A stretch of 24,101 nt of DNA from Scytalidium lignicola (lineage: Eukaryota; Ascomycota; Leotiomycetes), in contig NCSJ02000483.1 in NCBI GenBank assembly GCA_002812745.2, forward strand, positions 1-24,101, read 5' to 3'. The first letter of the stretch is position 1, and the number at the start of each line of letters is the position of its first letter. This document shows positions 17,808 through 24,101 of the stretch, piece by piece. The position numbers were made by a program, and so were the translations under genes. Under the pieces are notes generated by a model, which did no database searches, was not told the DNA's origin, and worked only from the letters and a program-made list of their open reading frames with translations.

Positions 17808-20329
17808 CTATGCGAATCTGAATAATAACACAGCGCCTATCCTAGAACTATTAACATCCCAGATACTCCTACACAGCACGAGGCCATTGAGACTACTTAG
17901 AGCATCCAGTTTGCTCTGGTCGGAAACGTCGATATAGGAAAGATAGGGGTGAGAAGTCTTATCCAAACCTGCTTCTACCATAGCTAGCTGAATCTGTTCA
18001 CTAAAGATTCCATGATTTGCCCAAGCATAGCTAATGGCTAGAACGCAGTAGGAAACTGTGTCCGCCACGACAGCTTGTTGTAAAGCCCAGTTCGACTCAC
18101 TTGATTCGGAGAGTAGCAGCTAGAATGAGGCATCTTGTCAGTACTCATTCAAGATAGTCAAACTTTCCTAGAATATGTAGATGTAGTAAAAGTGCACGTA
18201 CTCTGACTGGGCCATTCACGATTCCTTGGTGCGCATGCCACTCTATTGAACTTCCACGAGGAAGCTCTGCCACTTCAACGGCATAGAAAATTGGGATGGG
18301 AAAGGACTCATTATTCGAGAGGTCTGGTTTTAGAACCGCAGGATGAGGAAGGAGGGAGGATGCAGGAGTATTGCTATCTCCCATCCTTTCCCTACCCCCA
18401 TAGAATTTTTCTTCCCAGAGATCACGCTCCTCAGCTTCCTCTTCGTCAGAGGCTGCTGTAATGAGGTTGAGATATCTCCATGCTTTGCTAGCCACTTTGT
18501 TTCTCGCCTCTACAGGCAATGGTGAATCTTGTGGTAGATAAGCAACTGCACTGGTCCAACAGCCAACATGCATATCCTGTCCTATGCGCCAGAGATGCTG
18601 AAGAGCGAGGATAGTTTGCTGTCTGAAGTTTATAAGTTGATCTTCTGAGGCTATTGAAAGGAACCATTAGAAGCGAATCATGATGAAAGAGAAAATGCTT
18701 ACGATCTGATAACGGTAGAGCCATTGTATGCGGGATTAGTGGTATTTGGCCTGCTATATATACAACGGAGGAATTGTTTGCTGGGGTCCCAGGTGTAGAT
18801 GATATCGGAAAAGATATTGCTTGGGAATAAGGGCCAATGTTTGCCGGTGCCCAGTATGACCGAGACTGGACGTGCAATGCCGACCTCGAAGTTTGAAGTG
18901 GGGTTTTTGATATTGGTTGGATGTTCAGATGGATTATAACATTGCAATTATCAGGCATCATATCTCCACAGGAAATTGTCACTCTTGAGGGTGGATTAGG
19001 GTGTGTGAAGAGCGCGCCATAGACCTTTAATGGATTAGTACCCTTTCTATGAATAAAGCAAAAAGGTCCTTCTAGCTCTCAACAGGATGTGGTGTATACC
19101 TTGTTTATTGAAGCAAAATCTGCCATAGACCGTAATGTAATCACCGTTGATATGATATCTGGGGTATTGAGAGAGGATTCCTGTAGCTTTAATCTAATTT
19201 GCGCTATTAATTCCTCTGCTTCCTTAGTGATAGATTCGAAGGGTGAGATCCAAGGACCTCCTACTGTAAGAAAAATAGGGGTGTCTAGTGCCGATTCGGA
19301 CGACCGATCCCCAACCCATACCCCGTCATGATTTCTTTGGGTTGTAACAGCTCTGGTTTCTTCTGCAAGAGAATCCGTATCATTAAGAGCCATATGAGCA
19401 CTCACAAACCTTTCATCCAGCTGATCCGGGATCCTACAAACTGGCAAGCTCTCTGATGCATCTGACTTCATGACCACTGTAGCATTTCGAATTTGCAACC
19501 AGACAGATCCACCACCCTCCTTTACTGCTTTACTCTCATTCATTTCTATCCTTCTTTTAAAGAGATTGTTGGGGCCGTCTACCACCAAAGTCTCAAACTC
19601 ACCTCCTTCACCTAGCACAGCTCCATCAGAATTGCTACCAAACCTACTCATAGCCCTCCCTAACCTTGTAATGCCCCTTGCACTAGCAACATTTTCCCCT
19701 AAGAAGCTCTCATCAAGCCCGCCACTAGCGACTTTCACAATCCGAGCATCCAGCCCAACTGCACTCATATCGTACAAGAGTGAATCCTGAGTTCCAGGTG
19801 GAAGGATGGGGTATTTCCATAAGAATGCAAGGGGGGTAAGACCCAGACGAATAGCAACAGACTCGACTCGAGTTCGTTGGTACGTCGATAAGATCGCACC
19901 TGTGCTGAGTGCATTTGCAGTTGGGTGAGCTGCCATAATCCTTTTCAGGAGAGGTACCAGCGACTCCGTCTCATCATCCTCGGTCTCAGACAGTACCTCA
20001 CTAGCTTGGTAGACACGTGAAGAGTCATATGACGTATCTGTCTGTCGTGCACCGCCGGTGATAGGTTGTCGATATAAAGGAATTCCTAAAGCTTTTTCAT
20101 AAAGAGGAATAACAGAATGTCCAACGGTCTGGTACATGAAGCTGTTGAGATCCTGCTCATCCTCCCCCTCTCCGGCTTCGGAAGCTTGCGATGATTGCTG
20201 TGGAACAGGCGGATAGAGGTTTGCCAGTGCTATGACCTTGTGTCCATGTTGGAGGCAGTGAAGGATCGAAAAGAAACTGTCTTTCCCACCTGATATCAGT
20301 GCAATGACGTTCAGTGATTCAGCTGCCAT
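17808..20329 (-). CDS. DPH6: Diphthine-ammonia ligase with RidA-like C-terminus
   Basis: Catalyses the last step of diphthamide synthesis on eEF2, the ATP-dependent amidation of diphthine. Four exons: 20329-19100, 19024-18703, 18650-18202 and 18119-17808, total 770 aa. Introns are 75, 52 and 82 nt; donors are GTATAC, GTAAGC and GTACGT, and branches are ACTAAT, CTAAT and ACTGAC. The joins read INK|VYGALF, SD-P-SEDQL and PVR|LLLSES. The N domain (about 1-270) is an ATP-pyrophosphatase with the SGGKDS loop at 13-18 and GEGGEFETLVVDGP further on. Two YjgF/RidA-like domains follow (from about 350 and 465), as in the yeast and filamentous-fungal enzymes; their role is unclear. The start is ATG 20329 (ACCAACATGGC); the longer frame begins at TTG. 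Cytosolic. Confidence 0.93.
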
Positions 20330-21273
20330 GTTGGTTGCTGGATGGCGGCCCAACCGAGACAGATAATCATAATAGTCTCAGTTATGATCCAATTTGTATA
20401 TTCATTTCAATCATTTTAGAAATGGTGATGGAATTGTGCATAATAGGTGATACAAGACAGAAAGGCCTCTAATGTTTGGGTTGAGCTACCTAATCATCCT
20501 GTCTAATGTAAATTTCTCTTAGACATCATCTAAGGTCAATGCTGATGCCTAAGGCCTAAAATTATTTTCAACAATGCCCCTTAAGAAAACTTCCAGAAAT
20601 TTATATACCTTCACCTGAGTGAAACTCCACACGATTCTCGCAGACCACACAACAAATTAGTTACACGATCAGGATGGTTTTAGATAAAACTTTCTGTTAT
20701 TTGGTTCTCTCTAAAAATCAAAAAGCGTTATAAAATTTGTGATCTGCCATCTACCTGCGTAGGCAAGTATGATGCAATGCAAAGAACGATTAGCAATAGA
20801 GCAAGATAATAAAATAGAAACGAGACAGCTAGAGAGACGATCGACCAGCTCACGTCCAACAGCTACTATTACAACGAACGTAGAGAAAATTATTTCAATG
20901 CCCCCAACCTCCAATTTTATCAAAATACAGTTCCCACCTGCCCAAAAAACCTTCCAAAAATTCCCATCATCACGCTAAAATTGTGAAAACAACAATCTTC
21001 GAGTGTGTAAAAATCAGATAATACAGAGAAGAAAAATATCCATATAGAAACAGAACACCAAGCGTAAACAGCAAATGACTTTTGGGTTTTTGGTTCATCC
21101 CATTCGTGATAACATCAGCGCTACGCGGCGCAGCCAATATCCCTAAGGACCGTTCGCATAAAAGGTAACGTCCGGCCAAAAATATTGAAGAATGGGCGAA
21201 CCCCATATTTTTTTATAAATTTTATTTCGTGAGAATCGTTGTGGTAATTGAATCGTCTAGCAGTAGACTGAAT
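20330..21273. other. Spacer between DPH6 promoter and zinc-finger gene 3' end
   Basis: The left side is the promoter and leader of DPH6 (minus strand) and the right side is the 3' UTR of the Msn2-like gene. AT-rich, with frames of up to 78 codons on either strand but no recognisable protein. Confidence 0.55.
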
Positions 21274-23153
21274 TTACTCAGACCGCTTGCGCTTCTTGCG
21301 AGCTTGGTTGTCACCTTCGCTTGTCCCATCAGTTGAGGCGTCCGAATCACTGCCAGAGGCTGTTGCTGCAACATTGAATAGAACACTACCAAGAGTGTGG
21401 ATGTGCTCGCCATCGCTGGTAGACTCGTTGTGATCACTTGGAACCTCGCCATCTTCCAAGATGCCCATAACGATGGCACCGCTTCCATGAGTGCGAGCAT
21501 GCTGGGACAAGTTATCGCTGCGGGAAAACTTCTTGCCACACTCATGGCACTCGAATGGCTTTTCTTGGGTGTGGAGAGAGCGGTAGTGGCGCTTGAGATG
21601 CTCCTGACGTCGGAAACGACGGTTGCATAGCTCGCAGACGAAGGTCTTGGAAGGATCTTCAGTGAGGGACTGCTTGCGACCCCGACGGTTGACTGGTACG
21701 TGCTGAGGACCAGCCCCAGATGCACTGCTCATGGCGTTGGACGATGTGTTATTGTCCGAGGAGCCTGACTGGCTGGGTGCAGTGTTCTGTCGGCCTTCAG
21801 TGGCGTTCTCTTCGGATTCTCCGGCAGCACTGTTCATGGGAACCGAGTACCTCCGCGATCTGACTATAGGATCAAAATCGGAGCTGTCCTCAAAGTGGGC
21901 AACCTTTGACTTCTTAGTACGCTTCACTGGCTTTCCATCAGATTCATCAGGGCCAGAAGCTGGAGGGCTTGGAAGGCAGGCAGTAGCGAACTGATCCGAT
22001 TCCTCGAATTCCTCCAAGTCGTCTTCACTAATGAGGGACTCAACGACGGAGACAGGGTCGGAATTTGTGCGTTGTCTCTTAGCTCCAAAGTATTGAACGT
22101 TGTCAGTAACAGGGAAGTTGACTAATCCGTTTACAAAGTCCTCCTCAGAATCAAGATCGGAGAACTCGTCGAACTTAGGCAGATCGGGCTGGCAGTTGGA
22201 GAAATCAAAATTGATCGGGGTGGTATTCTCAGCTTTGACAGCCTCACCTCCTAACATGAATCGGTGAGCTTCGTCGTCACCTGCACAAAGTGTGGGCAGC
22301 GTCGGAAACTCGGCAGTGGGAGTCAGGCATGGGTTGGATAGCGGGCTGTTGCCAACAGTGAGGTTTCGAGGATCGCAGAAGTCGAAATCCTGTTCTCGAG
22401 GATAGGGGGAAGGAGAAGGCGACAGCGACGGGCAAGAAGTGACCGAGAGCAAGTCGCTAGTGTTGCTGCTCATAAGCGAGTTTGGCTGAACAAAGACTAA
22501 AACACCCAAAAACTCGGTCAGCGTTTTATTCATCCACCACACTACAATTAAGCTCCCGCCATTAGCGAAGGAAATTGATTACTATACATACCTGGAGTCA
22601 TTGGGGGAGATCCAGGGCGCGGCCATTCTCCGCAACCAAGATATTCGGAGTGGACTTCGCCTTCGCAACCTTCCTTCACACCCTCAAATCCCTTGATGGC
22701 GTAGAACATGGTGTTGTTGATTGGAGTCTGGATGGCTTCACAGCCAGATGGGCTGCCAACGCTTCCAGATGCCGACAATGGCGGTGTTGATGGGTAATAG
22801 TACATATCAGCCTCGCTGAGATCGGACTCAAGAGTCAACCTTGGCGCATGTTCCTGGATCAAGATTGTTGGCTTCTGGTACATGGGTCGTGGAGACGCCA
22901 TTGGAGTCATTGAAGGTGGGAATACCGAACTAAACACTTTTTGTGGGATGTGTGGCTGCGAAGAAGCCGAATTTGGTCTTGAGTATATTGGCGTAGATGG
23001 CATGGTCGGGACATGCTGGTGGAACATGGGGACCTGCATGTTTGGGTGCTGAGAGAAGTGACCGTGCTGACGATTGTCCGAGTTTGGGTCTGGATTGTAG
23101 TAGAAGAAGGGAGATTGTCCCATAGCTTCAGCGTGAGCGAACGTCGGATCCAT
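21274..23153 (-). CDS. Msn2/Seb1-type C2H2 stress transcription factor
   Basis: Exons 23153-22592 and 22496-21274 give 594 aa. The 95-nt intron has donor GTATGT, branch GCTGAC and acceptor TTTTAG; the join reads PPMTP-V-FVQPNS. Two C-terminal C2H2 fingers occupy residues 475-524: C475-X2-C478-X12-H491-X4-H496 and C504-X2-C507-X12-H520-X3-H524. The helix signatures RRQEHLKRH and SRSDNLSQH are those of Msn2/Msn4 and filamentous SebA/Seb1, which bind AGGGG. Upstream are family blocks [18 protein letters not shown] and [12 protein letters not shown], plus an acidic region ([12 protein letters not shown]). A basic KKRKR near the end may be a nuclear signal. Ser-rich stretches suggest phospho-control of nuclear entry, as in yeast. 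The start is ATG 23153. Because naming varies (msn2, seb1, sebA), no symbol is assigned. Confidence 0.93.
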
Positions 23154-23169
23154 GACGATTACTTGGTCT

Positions 23170-23256
23170 CTAGCTTTGGATCTTGTTAGTGACGATACTC
23201 GGCAACCTTTCATCACCCAGTGAGTCAACACCAAGGATCCAGGACCAAAGACATAC
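23170..23256 (-). other. Likely 5'-UTR intron of the Msn2-like gene
   Basis: On the minus strand the donor is GTATGT (from 23256), the branch CACTAAC and the acceptor GCTAG (ending 23170), total 87 nt. It ends 16 bases before the ATG. The upstream open frame through this stretch is therefore probably intron, not coding. Confidence 0.7.
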
Positions 23257-23413
23257 CGATTTGTTGGGTTTCCGGTTGTTATTAAGAGGCTTTCGACTTC
23301 AGATGTCCTTCAGTTGGACGTAGGACTTGGGTGCTGAAGAAGCAGAATGATGATTATTGCGAAGCTGATGATTCGACGAGAAATGTATGCTGAGTAGAGC
23401 GAGTGACTGAACA

Positions 23414-23432
23414 ACAGTTTTGTACAAACTGT
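23414..23432. repeat. Inverted repeat ACAGTTT-TGTAC-AAACTGT
   Basis: Perfect 7-base arms flank a 5-base centre, about 160 bases upstream of the leader intron of the Msn2-like gene. It could be a dimeric factor site or a chance hairpin. Confidence 0.45.
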
Positions 23433-23650
23433 CTAATAGGGTTTCTGCTGAGATGGATGATTATACATAGGCTACCTAATAAGGTACGGGAAGGTCGTGG
23501 AGTTTGATCGTGGAAATATTATGAGTGCTGATATACAAAACACAGATTGGGTACTCGGAAGGACAGCAGAAGAGCAGTATTGATTGCCGAAGGAAAGGAC
23601 CGAAGATGTTCGACGGGTCAAAGACTAAGTAACGAGTCGAAGAGAGTTAG

Positions 23651-23651
23651 N
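23651..23651. other. Ambiguous base before an A7 run
   Basis: A single N is followed by seven A residues in the presumed promoter of the Msn2-like gene. Confidence 0.7.
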
Positions 23652-24101
23652 AAAAAAAGGCAAACAGATATGCTGTATAAGAAGAACAAGCCGGAGGTGA
23701 CTGAGGGGAAGCCTAAGGGAAGAACGAACGACGATGATGATGGGGAGACCCTGTGAATAAAGTAAAAAATCCCAAGACAGATCAACGAGTGTGATAGAGG
23801 AAGATAGGCGGTGCCCACCCAATGCCACCGATCAGGTCAAGGTCTCAAAGCGAGCAGGAAGAGGGCCAGGGGGGGAAGCAACGGTGGACCAGGAACAGGG
23901 CAAAAGCAACGAATGGCGGAAGCGGAAGGGTGTGCAGGCCTGGCAGAAGCAGCCAGGCCTTCTTGGAGTGGAACCATGTCTGGGGGAAGCCGGCAGTAGT
24001 GAGATGGGATGATGGTGGCCCATCGCTCCGTTCCACCAGTGTTCTAAATGTAGCGTAGCAGGCTTTTGGCGTCGTAGTGAGGTCCCGGGGGGGTCATCGC
24101 G

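Larger units (their letters stand above)
23154..24101 (-). promoter_or_regulatory. Leader and promoter region of the Msn2-like gene
   Basis: It contains a 5'-UTR intron (23170-23256), an inverted repeat (23414-23432), one N (23651) and AGGGG motifs at 23704 and 23868 that would suit self- or cross-regulation by a STRE-binding factor. The last 300 bases are GC-richer, with overlapping short frames that match nothing I recognise. The window ends in a poly-G run. Confidence 0.5.

Overview
The window reads as nuclear DNA from a filamentous ascomycete (Pezizomycotina). The evidence is short spliceosomal introns (52-96 nt) with GTATGT-like donors and CTAAC/CTGAC-like branch sites, pyrimidine-rich promoters, and proteins matching Pezizomycotina families along their length. 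The style of the F-box and orphan genes suggests Leotiomycetes (a Sclerotiniaceae-like relative); that placement is inference. Four isolated N bases each sit directly before a 6-7 base A or T run, which points to a read or assembly artefact.

Layout. (1) 1-4945: a delta-12 oleate desaturase gene (FAD2, +) with a long ATG-free, CT-rich leader, then an AT-rich convergent spacer. (2) 4946-9448: an alpha-arrestin ubiquitin-ligase adaptor gene (-) with a 1.8 kb upstream region holding a cluster of AGGGG motifs. (3) 9449-10159: MND1 (-), a meiotic recombination factor whose start codon appears to be a 3-nt exon. (4) 10160-14380: an AT-richer island with five tandem ~88-bp repeats, each carrying a TATA box and a pyrimidine tract. 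The repeats lie upstream of an orphan 310-aa gene (+), which is followed by an F-box gene (+). (5) 14381-20329: a compact housekeeping block with mitochondrial ribosomal protein mL59 (-), divergent from the DEAD-box splicing helicase PRP28 (+), which is convergent with diphthine-ammonia ligase DPH6 (-). (6) 21274-24101: an Msn2/Seb1-type stress zinc-finger factor (-) with a 5'-UTR intron and its promoter.

There is no operon or gene cluster logic. The conserved genes serve lipid desaturation, transporter turnover, meiosis, mitochondrial translation, splicing, eEF2 modification and stress transcription. The one loose link is that the Msn2-type factor is expected to bind AGGGG/CCCCT, and such motifs are clustered upstream of the arrestin gene. 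Exon joins were worked out by eye from splice signals and protein continuity. No tRNA, rRNA, CRISPR, virus-derived or intact transposon gene was seen.
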